A stretch of 64,000 bases of DNA, from positions 372,001 to 436,000 of the forward strand of contig JADEYG010000007.1 of the NCBI GenBank assembly GCA_016906335.1, given 5' to 3'. Shown here in pieces: positions 1 through 10,482 of the stretch (position 1 is the first letter of the stretch; each line of letters opens with the position of its first letter). A model generated the notes under the pieces. The model searched no databases. It was not told the origin of the DNA and saw only the letters and a list, made by a program, of their open reading frames with translations. A program made the position numbers and the translations under genes. Origin of the DNA: Novakomyces olei (lineage: Eukaryota; Ascomycota; Novakomycetes; Novakomycetales; Novakomycetaceae).

Positions 1-936
1 GCGGTCAGTCCTTCAGAGGTGGGCCCAACGCTTCGATTAGGGTCACGTTCAAGCTTGTTGGACACTACCGACTCAGGAGCCAGTGTTATCATGGCAACTT
101 TAACACAGCAGCAGCAACAACAGTCGCAACCACAATCGCAAGGCAATTCGGCCAGCCAAAGTTTGATCTATTTTATTGAAGAGCTATACGGTTCACTGAA
201 CGCAGTATTTGTAGATAATGCAGTGGCAGAGTTTACGTTTCTCACCACAATGTTTGACCTTCACCACCACGATGAAATGCTGTCCGTGTTTGACAGCATT
301 TTCCGGTCGAGTATTACTGGCGCACAGCAATTTGTACATGACCATTTAGCCAATGGAGCGATGGGCAGTGGCGGGCCTGGGCCCGGAACCGGGTCTGGGA
401 ATGGGCCCGGTAACACGCACGGCCCTGCTAATGGTGGTAATGGAGCAATGGTAGATTCAATCGGACTCCTTCTTTGTATACGTATGACACAAGAATTGGC
501 ACTGGAGTTGCAACGTAACCTTGTACCCGTACTCGAGTCCCATGTGAACGGGATGCTGATTACACTGTGGCCTCGGTTTCAAGCGAGTGTCGATGCCCAA
601 GCCGCGAGTTTGAGACGTGTGAAAAGTGGGTCTGAAGAAGCTCTGCAGGGGGTCGCACGTCGAATGGCCAGTTTTCTTTATGGCATTTCTAAACTGTGTG
701 CGGAAGCGCGCGAAGAAGAGCCCGTGGGAAAGAGTATGGCGAGACTGAGGAACGAGTTTGAGGCGTCCTTGACTCGAGCAAGTCAGACTATCAGTCAAAA
801 CACAGGGGCACGTGAACGTTTCTTGTATAACCAGTATGCCCTAGTGCTCGATGCTCTTGCCGATGTTCCCGGCCCGTTTGCGGAGGAGCAGCGTCATCAT
901 TTCAGATCGCTCTTGCGTGCTTACAGCTCGCTGTAA
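1..936 (+). CDS. VPS52: Vps52, GARP/EARP tethering subunit (C-terminal part)
   Basis: The reading frame is open from base 1, so the 5' end lies outside the window; 311 residues and the stop are visible. The part after about residue 170 matches the Vps52 C-terminal region: an LWPRF block, then a long helix ending in ARERFLYNQYALVLDAL, which corresponds to the RKEQLVFLINNYD region of animal VPS52. Vps52 is a core subunit of the GARP complex, which tethers endosome-derived vesicles at the trans-Golgi. Odd features are a Gln run near the visible N terminus and a Gly/Pro/Asn-rich insert around residues 120-147. It is convergent with the SAP-domain gene. The assignment rests on remembered family pattern; another CATCHR-type subunit is the alternative. 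Confidence 0.75.
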   Translation, partial: AVSPSEVGPTLRLGSRSSLLDTTDSGASVIMATLTQQQQQQSQPQSQGNSASQSLIYFIEELYGSLNAVFVDNAVAEFTFLTTMFDLHHHDEMLSVFDSIFRSSITGAQQFVHDHLANGAMGSGGPGPGTGSGNGPGNTHGPANGGNGAMVDSIGLLLCIRMTQELALELQRNLVPVLESHVNGMLITLWPRFQASVDAQAASLRRVKSGSEEALQGVARRMASFLYGISKLCAEAREEEPVGKSMARLRNEFEASLTRASQTISQNTGARERFLYNQYALVLDALADVPGPFAEEQRHHFRSLLRAYSSL

Positions 937-1591
937 GGTGAGAAAGAAAGATGGTTGTTTATATAATACGGAGGCAGTACAGCATCCTATAAAATCTTGG
1001 CGAAACGTGTCGCTTACACAGACATTTACGCTTGGGCAGACATTTGGATTGCGGGGACAAGTCTAACATTGCCGTCTTTGCACAATAACGAATTTTATGG
1101 ATTAAATATTAGAAAAGATACTTTAAGCATTCTTCAAAGAAGACGCCAAAAACTAGGAAGTTCAAAGTTCGGGCGGGAGAGGCAGGTGTATGGCTATACA
1201 AGGAAGGGAAAAAAAAAGAGCCAAAACAGATAAAGCAAGGCGAAAAAAGCTTCACAATAGACAGTCAACTGTAAGAAACAATTTAAGGCATCCATTGCGT
1301 CATAACCAATACTGCTCAATTGAAAGCCGTAGTTGTCAAAAATTAGGCAGAATAACAATTAGAGGGAAAATTAAAAAATATAGAATATAAATCAAAGTAT
1401 GGTGGAACCCCAATACTAGATAATATAAAGTGGAAGGGGCTAATGCCTTCTCCGCTAGGTACAACCCCTCTTGAGAAAACGTCCACGAGCAATAAAAATT
1501 AAAAAATAAATCCCTTCAAGCTGCCAAAACTGTTCAAGACCGATTCTGGCTGTTACAGCCATCCGGACAAATCTTGTCGTTGCCCTCCACA
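937..1591. other. Convergent 3' intergenic region, no gene seen
   Basis: This AT- and purine-rich stretch lies between two convergent genes. Short overlapping frames on the plus strand have no recognisable protein character and look like chance openings. It presumably holds both 3' UTRs. Confidence 0.6.
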
Positions 1592-2582
1592 CTAGATAAG
1601 GCTATCGTAGAGGGCAAACACGAGCAGGATCAACGAATCCGCCTTGAGCAGAATGGTGCCAACAGTAGCTTCCAGAGTAACAAAAGTCTTTGCGCTGACA
1701 AAGCTGGAAAGAGCACCAAAGCTGAACACGGCCCATACGAGAGCAGTACGGGCGACTGCGAGAGTAACCGGGTCAAAAAGCGATCGAGCGTGCTTTTGCG
1801 ACGGGTTGAACAGCGTACCCGCAATCAGCGGAACAAGGAGCGTTAGAGTGATCCAAGTACCGAGCGGAGTCCAGAACGATTCCAGCTCGAGAAACTGGAC
1901 AAAGTCCGGCAGGTACATGCCGTGTGTGCTCCAGTACTTTGTGAGAAAGGCCGGCAGCTGAATGGCCTTTGTGAGCGGCACAAGGTTGGTAAGGAGAGTG
2001 TAAGCCTCTACAGCAAGCACAGCAGCCAGCAGCGAGTTAAAGTTAGACAGGGCAGCGCGTCTTGAGAGCGCAACACGCTTTGTCTTTTTCCAAGAGGGCA
2101 GTCCCTGGACGGCAAGGTTCAGTCCGGGACGCAGGGAGAGAGAGCGGGCGCCCGTCTGCTTCAGCGACGAGGACTTTGTCGCTACTGGCGAAGACAGCCG
2201 GGCCAGTCCTTTGCTGACAGACGGCAGATTGAAGCGGGGCGATACAGTCTTGATCTTATCCACTACCGATCCGGGGACCGATACGGCCGGAGTCCGAGGT
2301 GGCAATCCATCCGCAGAAGCCCGGCTGCGGCCTCGCGAAGCGGCCGGGCCGGGCGACGAGAGCATGTCGTCATAGTAAGAAGAGAACCGTTTATCGTCGC
2401 GCAGGGTGGAAGCGTTCAGCGACAAGTGCTCAGCGATACGCGCCTCGAGATCGGTTTTAAGGCCATCCTGATCAATACTCAATTGGCCCGCCAAATCTGT
2501 ATAGTCAGCATTATTAAAAGCGAAAAGGCTACGGGTCTAATGTACCTTGCAGCTGGTTCTTTTTCAGTTTTCCAAGCATCAT
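1592..2582 (-). CDS. SAP-domain membrane protein, fungal, function unknown
   Basis: Two exons: 2546-2582 and 1592-2496, joined across a 49-nt intron with GTACAT donor and GCTGACTATACAG 3' end; 313 residues. The join creates a SAP motif at residues 5-37 (LKKNQLQDLAGQLSI followed by GLKTDLEARIAEHL), which neither exon shows alone, so the splice is well supported. Residues 38-150 are Ser/Pro/Arg-rich and probably disordered. Four or five hydrophobic segments fill roughly residues 160-313. SAP domains usually bind DNA or chromatin, so a nuclear-envelope or ER protein that touches chromatin is a reasonable inference. Many fungi have proteins with this SAP plus multi-TM layout, but I do not know a characterised ortholog. 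An ATG directly follows the first ATG, so either could initiate. Confidence 0.7.
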
Positions 2583-3661
2583 TGCTACGTTGGCACAATC
2601 GGGTTGCGTGCGTCGCACGCTCCTGAAATCAAATGTAGAGGTAATTATTGTGCGATCAATTTCGCGTTCTAAACGTAAATAAACAAATGGTGTGTGCGTA
2701 TGGACGATGTAAATAATGTAGTCGCCTCGTTGCTATGCGTAATACCAAGTAAACCGGACAAGTAAACAATACATTCTAATTGGGTAATGCGGGTTTTTCT
2801 TTACTACTGGGTTTATCTCTATATATTGTGTACTGCTATGCTCATAGTGGCCCGTTCGCTATAGAGTGCGGGCAGATGGGAGCGGTAAATTAGGGCCGAA
2901 TGTTTAATGCGCCGTTGCTCAATTGCCATCGGCGTTACCACCTTGTTGGGAGCGGGTTTGTTTTCGCGACTCCGAGTCGCAGAACGTCGTTTAGCCTGTT
3001 TTTATTACCAATATTTAGAAAATTAATAGCTTTACTTGTGTGCGTGCTCAAGTCGTATAGCTGCAGGCTAAAAACATAGATACTGCGTAATTATTGTATT
3101 ACCGCGTCTGTCTTTTGTAACGCGGCCCGTGACTTTATTGACCAGACAGCACTGCATAGACGGCAAGCATTTAGGTATTTGATTATTTAAACAAATCAAA
3201 ACTAGCAAACGGGCACAGAAATAAATTACAGTTGTATTTCGCACTATTAAAAGTATGAATATTGTATATGTCTGTCATGACTGTCATGACTGTCCATGAC
3301 TTGAGGGTTATCGTTGCGACGAGGGCAACTTTTTTGTACATTAATTAATATAACTAATATTTATATAATTAATATAACTAATATTTATATAATTAATATA
3401 ATTAATATTAATACAATTAATATTATATAATTAATATTATATAATTAATATTATATAATTAATATTATATAATTAATATTATCGACAGAAATATTATCCA
3501 AAGTATTGCTTTATTATATGATCGTTCATTCAAGATATCTGGACGTGCGTGATTGAGATTTTCTGGTGACCAACTCGGCGTTGACTGTAGGAATTGCGCT
3601 CTCCTATAATCAAGTGTACCTCAGTCTGATTCTGGACGACCTTTGTACCCCTTTTTGCACG
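2583..3661. other. Divergent promoter region between SAP gene and MME1
   Basis: About 1.1 kb upstream of both genes. Besides the AT-rich repeat block at 3342-3482, it holds a short direct repeat of CTGTCATGA at about 3271-3300. No coding sequence or RNA gene was recognised. Confidence 0.5.
3342..3482. repeat. AT-rich nested tandem repeat
   Basis: About 140 bp of almost pure A/T. It starts with two copies of a roughly 25-bp unit (ATTAATATAACTAATATTTA...) and continues with about five copies of a 14-bp unit, AATTAATATTATAT. Each unit is close to self-complementary, so the block can fold into hairpins. It lies about 225 bp upstream of the MME1 start. Confidence 0.8.
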
Positions 3662-3691
3662 ATGGCTGCGCTTTTAATAAGGCATCTATAA
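3662..3691 (+). promoter_or_regulatory. Short upstream ORF before MME1
   Basis: ATGGCTGCGC opens a nine-codon frame (MAALLIRHL) ending in TAA 15 nt before the MME1 start codon. If it lies in the transcript leader it could lower or condition MME1 translation. The transcription start is unknown, so this is tentative. Confidence 0.35.
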
Positions 3692-3706
3692 CGGACAAAG
3701 CGTAAG

Positions 3707-5226
3707 ATGACAACGGCTGACGGTAGCACTGCTGCCGTCGCAGCTTACGCGGATACAGCTCCTTTATGGCAGGTGCGTTTGGCACTTTTAATTACCATTA
3801 TACTGACAATATTCAGCATATGATAGCGGGCGGATTAGGCGGCAGTGCCGGAGATTTTGCCATGCATTCAGTCGATACGGTAAAGACACGGCAGCAGGGC
3901 GCACCGGGTGTTCTTAAATACTCGGATACATGGCGGACGTATGCTACTATATTCCGGGAAGAAGGGCTGTTGCGTGGCCTTTACGGCGGAATCCAGCCGG
4001 CAATGCTGGGAAGCAGTACGGGTTTCTTTTCCTTTTTTTTAAGGCTTATAATCTAACTTTGCTAGTCCCGGGAACAATGCTGTTCTTTCTAACCTACGAG
4101 TCGACAAAGCGAGTCCTGTCTGAAAGCCATCGTGTGAATGAAACAATGGTACATCTCGCAGCTGGCTGCTTGGGCGATTTGAGTGCTTCTGTCATATATG
4201 TTCCCTCTGAAGTATTGAAAACGCGGTTGCAACTCCAGGGCCGTCACAACAATCATTTTTTCGTTTCCGGTTACAACTACAAAAATATGACTGACGCATT
4301 TTCCACGGTAAGTTTTTACAATAATTTTAAAATGGAAGCTTATCATAGATTGTGCGGACCGAGGGCTGGCGGGCCATGTTTCACGGGTACAAGGCTACGA
4401 TATTTCGGGACCTTCCATTTTCCGGCCTGCAGTTTGCTTTTTATGGTAAGATTGGAATATATAAATAAAAGTATACATCACAGATTTGGAACGCAAGTAA
4501 AGCGCTAGATTTTTGCTGAGCAGCTTCCATGTTGAACGGGCACTTTTTGCAAACCGATTTAAATATTTAAATCGGTTTAATATTAAAATCTAATTCAAAA
4601 TGTGCCTTTAATGTGTCATTTCAAGCGCCCAGTTTGCTAATGAGCCAGAAAAATTCAAGATTCTTGCGAACGAGTATTCGCACATTCTCCATTTGCATGA
4701 CGTGGAAAAAGAAGTGGCAACGGGATTTGCAGCAGGCTGGCTGGCCGGCGGGTTGACTACTCCGCTGGATGTTATTAAAACACGCGCTCAAACACAGCAA
4801 GACCATGCGGCCTCCCGGCTTGTTTCGCATTCATCTCGTACCTCGTTTTCAGGATACCCTATCCCCGACTCTTCTTCTCCGACTAAGCCTAGACCTCCGA
4901 TAGATGGTTTGCGCAGGCCACAAGAGGGCCAACGGAACTATGCTAACCACCAACAGAATCGGCACATTGGCGTAAACTCTTACCCACCGAACCCTGCGAC
5001 TCTGACCCGCTTGAAACCCGGTGCTGGTGGAGCCGCGGTGATAAACACGAGCTCAGTATGGAAAGCTCTTCGATTAATCCATGCCACTGAAGGCTATTCC
5101 GGCCTTTTTAGAGGAATACTTCCAAGGGCATCTTGGACTGGCGCTCAGAGCAGTCTCATGTTTCTGCTCTACGAGAGTATTATGCGCCTGTTTGCGTTGT
5201 ATGATCATTCTTTGCAGCATACGTGA
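3707..5226 (+). CDS. MME1: Mitochondrial carrier, Mme1-like (inner-membrane Mg2+ export)
   Basis: Five exons: 3707-3772, 3817-4021, 4066-4307, 4349-4445 and 4649-5226 (introns 44, 44, 41 and 203 nt); 395 residues. Three mitochondrial-carrier repeats are visible, with signatures [26 protein letters not shown] and [14 protein letters not shown]. The order and wording follow budding-yeast YMR166C/Mme1 closely: [14 protein letters not shown], then [43 protein letters not shown], and [15 protein letters not shown]. Mme1 is reported to export Mg2+ from mitochondria. All joins restore frame at conserved positions. The third repeat carries a Ser/Pro/Asn-rich insert of about 70 residues. The last intron is longer than its neighbours. 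The start gives a short N terminus with no presequence, as expected for carriers. Confidence 0.88.
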
Positions 5227-5475
5227 GCAGAGGCTTTGTTGCTTTATAGACGCTTGGGTTAGACACTGTATAGACGGCATCTCTCGTATATCTTGCATGT
5301 TTATTCACAATATGATTGTTTTAAACTAAACCCCAGAATCCTATTCTACAAGGGCTGTGTAGAATTTTACCAGCATATACAGGCAATTTCGGCAAATTTG
5401 CCGTTTTCTCGTTTCTAATAGTAGTCGATTATAGTCAATTATTATTCGTTTTGTTTGAATATTACGATTTTATTC

Positions 5476-8112
5476 CTATACAGTCTGTACAAGACGCAGA
5501 AACCCTGCGACACGCGCCATATCAATCTCGCCCTGATTAGCATCGCTTTCTACTGCCTGTAATAATCCCTCCAGGAGCGAGTCCACACGGCTCTTGTCCA
5601 CGCCACAGCAAACAGCCACTACTTTTCGGCACTTGTCCTCCAGCTCGGAGCTCTTGTCCTCCAGCTCGGCAGCTAGCCGGTCTAGTACGGCTCCATTGCG
5701 CCTGTAAGCCTCCACCCTTGCTCTCAGAATCGGCACAGGCGGTAAAGCAGCAGAGTAGCTACCGTGGCCTCCATCATGGTCTCCATCGGCAGAGGTATGC
5801 TTTGCCGTATGTGCATCTGCCCCGGGCACACCATTATGCTGCTGCTGCTGCTTCAAAGACGGAGGCGACGATAATTCGTGCTCTTCCAATCCCTCTTGCT
5901 TCACTATAAAAGGAGCATCGGCGTCAATTTGGCCATCAAAGATACTGCCATTAACACCCGCATGCTCAGTGCCCACATGCTCAATAAATTGGGCTTCTTC
6001 TTCGTCGATAGCCCGCTCTATATTCTGGCAACGCTGCTGCATCTCAAGTAGCCTGTCCGTCCTCGATTTGTGCTGCTCCAAGGCTTGACGCAGCTCAGCC
6101 AGCCTTCGTGTTGCATCCCTCAGCTTCAAATGCCTGTGGCTTATCAGCTTTTGCTTTTCCTTCATTTCGTCCCGGAACGTTTCATCCAGGTGCGTAATTA
6201 TCTCCCTCATTGACTGTATTATTTCTTGACTCTTTAGCTTGGCCGACGAGGATTCTACGTGACTGGCACCGGGAGACGAACCGTGGTAGCCGGGTAACGC
6301 GGCTGCCGCAATTGTACTCCGCCCGGAAGCAAATGGTAGCCGCCCAGGGCCGCCATTGTTATTGCTGCTGTTATTAGCGTTATACGGAATAATCTCTGGA
6401 GCAATCCCGAAATCAAGAGCTCGAAGACCCGCTCGATTAGCAATTGCCGTGTCCGCCCCAATCTCAATCAGCTGCTGAACAAGCGACTTGTTGCCTATGC
6501 GAGCAGCAATGTTAAGGGCAGTGTCTCCATTACGATCCTGGTGATTCACAACTTCCGCAACAAACCGGGCCAGGCCAATACTGGCTGCGTGCTCACTGCC
6601 AGCATCACGCACAATCCATTCAAGTAGGGTTTCCAGGTAGTAACGGGCGGCAGAGCTACGACCTTTGATACCTGCCGTCAGCATTATATGGTGCAGTACA
6701 GTGCGGCCAAAACTGTCTACTGCCGGAATGGAAGGGTACAGGTCGTCCAGCAGTTCACTTAAAGTGCTCTGCTCTAGATGATTAGTTACAGTAACGGCAC
6801 GCATCAGTGAAGTCTCGCCACGGTTATTGCCACGTAGAGGGTTCGCTCCCTTGGAGATTAGCATTTTTACCAAAGGCATTCGTGCGAGTACGGAGGCCCA
6901 GTGCAGTGCAGTACAGCCCACATCATCAATAGGCACATCTACCTCAATATCCTCATCAAACTCGGGCGACTCAAATACTGACGGCACCGCTGTGGATATC
7001 GAGCTATCCAGCCAAATACTGGTCAGCACGTCTTTGGACCTGTGGTAGTTTTGCGCTGTTTCCACCGTGACGGGAGGCAAGACCTGTGGCCTTTTAAACT
7101 CGCTGTGTATAGACTTCGCTACCGCTGGAGCTGGCGGCGGTAATGTGGCGAGCTCGGTGACTTGAACAGGCTCTTCTTGTTCGTCGTGGTCGTCCAAAGG
7201 CTGCTCAATCGTGTCGGTTCGCTGCCTTTTATGTACTTGCTCCTTTTCATCGTTATGGCTTTCATGACTTTCGTTACCGGTGTTGTACCGGGGTAAAGGG
7301 GCAGGGATTGTAAACGATCCTCCTCCGCCGCTGTCTGCTGTCGCACCGGAATTGTTATGTCTGTAAAGATCTCCATTAGACAGAGGCAAATTTGCTGATT
7401 GCATATTAAGGCTCAGCGGTTCTGCAAAGTTACGTAACCGCATCTCCTTTGAAGGTGTGGACAAATCGTACTGATAATCCTCCATTTCCGCATCAAACAA
7501 TGGCTTTAGCACTTCATAGACTCCGTAATGCTGAGCAAAAAGAGCGGCTCTCTCAAAAGATATCCAGGTTCCTTGGTACTTGCCGTACCCGCCTTGCACT
7601 TTTTCATGATCACCGGGAAGGATTTCGCGTTCAAGTATTTTCGTACGCCGTCCCTTGTCGATCCCAGCAACTTTGAGTATTTGTGTCGCATTCAAGTAAG
7701 AGTCACGACGTCTCCGCATTACGGCCACGTTCCTCGTCACCATCTCCAGCACTTGTACTCCCGAGTAGGTGGCCTTGTGCCATTAGAAATGTTCCCATTG
7801 CAAAAGGTGGAAAAAAAAAAGAGCAATGATTAAGCCCATATTGAAGGAAGCAGAGTCTGGTAAGCAAAGGGTCCGTCAGACCAAAACCAGATCCAGATCA
7901 TCAATCAAATCAAACGAACTGAACGAAAACTAAAGAGGAAAAGAGGAAAAGAGGCAAAAAGGAAAAGATGCAAATAGGCAATTCGCTAAAGAAATTTCAC
8001 ATACAACATATATCTGTGAAGATACGATTCCCGAGAGGGGTACTTGCGATACGGGCGGAGGCGTAGCATTGCGACTTGGCGTACTTGTTCGCGAAGGCGA
8101 TTGTGCCGACAT
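5476..8112 (-). CDS. MBP1: MBF/SBF-type APSES transcription factor with ankyrin repeats
   Basis: Two exons: 8005-8112 and 5476-7773, with a 231-nt intron (GTATGTG donor, CTAATGGCACAAG 3' end); 801 residues. The join completes the start of the DNA-binding domain, IYVATYSGVQVLEM. The APSES/KilA-N domain covers about residues 34-135 (RRRRDSYLNATQILK, DKGRRTKILERE, GTWISFERA). Ankyrin repeats span about 320-490 (GCTALHWASVLARMPLVKML, DTALNIAARIGN). A long coiled coil lies around 555-640 and a C-terminal heterodimerisation-type region follows. This is the layout of Mbp1/Swi4 and fission-yeast Res1/Res2, which drive G1/S genes by binding ACGCGT. I cannot decide between these paralogues from sequence alone, so the symbol is a family label. 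Ser/Gly, His/Asp and Gln runs interrupt the linkers. Confidence 0.88.
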
Positions 8113-8180
8113 TATAGAGTCAGCTCTGCAGATTTGGCTGCTAAATCAGAGTGATCGACACGCATTAACGTGTGAGACGG

Positions 8181-8186
8181 ACGCGT
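8181..8186. promoter_or_regulatory. MCB element (ACGCGT) upstream of the MBF subunit gene
   Basis: ACGCGT, the core MBF site in yeasts, lies 69 bp upstream of the start codon of the APSES gene, which reads away from it. This is consistent with autoregulation but is a six-base match only. Confidence 0.4.
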
Positions 8187-8433
8187 AGAAGCTTTTGTTG
8201 CAATTTCGAACAATATAAAACTAAAATAAAACCGCGCCGATTAGTGCCACACGGCCAACGAATGAAATGCCGATCAGCGCCTCTTATATGAAAAGGCGAT
8301 TTTTTAATTGATCGGCTTCTTTCAATGTACAAATAGTAGGCTTTGATCCCGTCGCGTGTGCGCTCGCGGTCTACGCCCGCGGCATCCGCGTGCTGGATGT
8401 GGAAGTAAGCTTGCGTGCGAAAAGTCCATCTGC

Positions 8434-8685
8434 CATATTATATTATATTATATTATATGATATTATATTATATTATATTATATTATATTATATTATATTA
8501 TATTATATTATATTATATTATATTATATTATATTATATTATATTATATTATATTATATTATATTATATTATATTATATTATATTATATTATATTATATTA
8601 TATTATATTATATTATATTATATTATATTATATTATATTATATTATATTATATTATATTATATTATATTATATTATATTATATTA
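8434..8685. repeat. TATTA pentanucleotide microsatellite, about 50 copies
   Basis: About 250 bp of TATTA repeats with one early interruption (TATGATATTA at about 8455-8465). The period of five makes two frames appear open as Tyr-Ile-Ile-Leu-Tyr repeats; these are not genes. Confidence 0.97.
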
Positions 8686-9049
8686 AAGAGGCAGTTTCAG
8701 TGGGCCATAGATTAAGGTTGAATGCAAAAGGTTGAGCTCGTGTCGTTGAACGGCCGAAGCGGCCGATGTTCTTAGCTTGCTTAAACCGAAATAAATGTTT
8801 GATTACGATCAACAACATAAAATGCTCAACCTTGCCAATTTTGTTATGTTTTTATTTGGGTCAATGTCACGTAATTACATCTAAAGAACACAATCCCAAA
8901 TGGAATAGTTTCTATACTACAATCAATACACACAAATAGAGTTCAAAACATTACAAATGAAGGCGGAAGAACGCAATGTAGAAAATGCGCATTTCACACC
9001 AGCATAATATTATTTAAAAGCTTAAGCATGCGAAGAGACGCCGAGAGAC

Positions 9050-9828
9050 TCATAGACCTTTATCGAAGCCGTTCTTCTTGTAGTAATCCTGCATGTGGGC
9101 CACGATTTCCTGCAGCGAGCCAAGCCAGCGCTGCAACTCTTCAACCACAACAGTCTGGTCCGATCCTAATTTAGCGTAGAAATCTTTACGGTAAGGACAG
9201 GCCTTCATTGCCAGCTGACTCTGTCAGAAATACATGATGTAGATAAGCACGAAAAAACTTACCGCAAATACTGGCCGTACGACAAAACTATGAAACTTAC
9301 GCAGAGTAGCTTCGTAAGCTTTAGTGAAGCTCACAGACAGTTCCTCCGCTGGATTCTGTAACGAGCGCTGCAGAGCTGCTGCTGTGAATTCAAGACCCCT
9401 GGACCCGTAAGCGAAGATATTTATTGCAACAAATACCTTAGTAACCACAGCAGACCTTCCGTTGCCGTCTTTTTCTTTTCTGCAATCTCATTTTTGACCA
9501 AATCTTCCAAAGTTCCGGAGGCTAGAGGAGCAGCCAGCTGCCGATCACGTACTTTCTGTACCTTTCAGTTTCAGGGGCGAATTGGCCACGACCATACCTT
9601 GATATTCCCACTCATATCCTTTTGGACTACGGTAAATGCAGAGGATCCCAAAAGATCTTGAAAGAATTAGACTTTGTGCAGACGATTGATCAATTTTGTG
9701 AGCTGCATACCAAACAAGTCGACCACTGTGGCAGTTGCCTCCAGAAACTCGGACGTGTTAACGCCAGGCTCACGGCTGACATCGGCGTAAGACCGTGTTG
9801 CCTGTTCGAGAAACGTGCCTGACGACAT
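9050..9828 (-). CDS. Glycolipid transfer protein (GLTP/HET-C2 family)
   Basis: Five exons: 9711-9828, 9598-9656, 9437-9555, 9263-9398 and 9050-9220 (introns 54, 42, 38 and 42 nt); 200 residues, the usual GLTP length. The spliced protein reads through the GLTP fold: FLEATATVVDLFDLLGSSAF, then QKDMSGNIKKV (the Asp and Asn of the DxxxN headgroup motif are present), EGLLWLLRGLEF with its Trp, HSFVVRPVFA with its His, and ACPYRKDFYAKLG. These proteins move glycosphingolipids between membranes in the cytosol; HET-C2 is the filamentous-fungal member. Every intron has a canonical donor, and the frame is restored at each join. It had no long open frame because its exons are short. Confidence 0.9.
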
Positions 9829-10482
9829 TTGCGGGAAATTGCTTTCTCAAATTTTGGTAGACTCAAATTCAGGTGAATGACAGAGGAGCCAATGGCCGTA
9901 CGTTGTCGCGATAATTATGGACAACGCGTTTACCCGTGCGTGAAATCACTGATTGAATTTACTATACATTATTGAATTTACTATACATTATTGAATTTAC
10001 TATACATAAATCAATATAAGCCCGTACAAGATTGGGTAGCATCCTTGCGCGATATAGATATAACGCAAATGTTATAGGATACGTGATCTACCCACGCTCA
10101 GCCAACGCTTATCCCTGCTCTAGATTTCGATAGACCCACACTGCGATAACATAAGCTACCCTTTATTGAGCGCCTTCATGAGCTGTCGGCTGTGTACGCG
10201 AGTTAAACAGCGCCGTAGCGCAATAGCGCCTGCGCTATGATCATTTGTGCCTCTCGCATTTCGTTGATTTAACTGTACGGCAATTCTGTGCCCAAAACCT
10301 GCGGTTCGTTTCTCTTTTCTGCGTATCGGCAGTTCAACAAATCAGCACGTGCGCCCGACAAGGAAAGCGCCAGGTTTGTTGTTTCGTTACTCGTTTTTGA
10401 TTTCCACTCGGCCTTTTCACCCGTATTTTCTCAAGGCCATATAAGTGGCCGTAGCGGCCACTAACGAATTAAAGCGTCAATA
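9829..10482. other. Divergent promoter region between GLTP gene and SPO71-like gene
   Basis: It includes an ACGCGT at 9924-9929, 96 bp upstream of the GLTP start, and three tandem copies of a 19-bp unit, ATTGAATTTACTATACATT, at about 9952-10010. The rest shows no coding pattern. Confidence 0.55.
9952..10010. repeat. 19-bp tandem repeat, three copies
   Basis: The unit ATTGAATTTACTATACATT occurs three times head to tail, nearly perfectly, in the promoter between two divergent genes. No known site was recognised in it. Confidence 0.9.

Larger units (their letters stand above)
8113..9049. other. Intergenic region with a long pentanucleotide array
   Basis: It lies upstream of the MBF subunit gene and downstream of the GLTP gene, both on the minus strand. 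It holds the ACGCGT site at 8181 and the TATTA microsatellite. The flank 8686-9049 shows no recognisable gene. Confidence 0.55.

Noticed and set aside
8390-8735. Two overlapping plus-strand frames of about 100 codons made of Tyr-Ile-Leu repeats
   Set aside because: They are translations of the TATTA microsatellite, whose period of five keeps frames free of stops; no gene.
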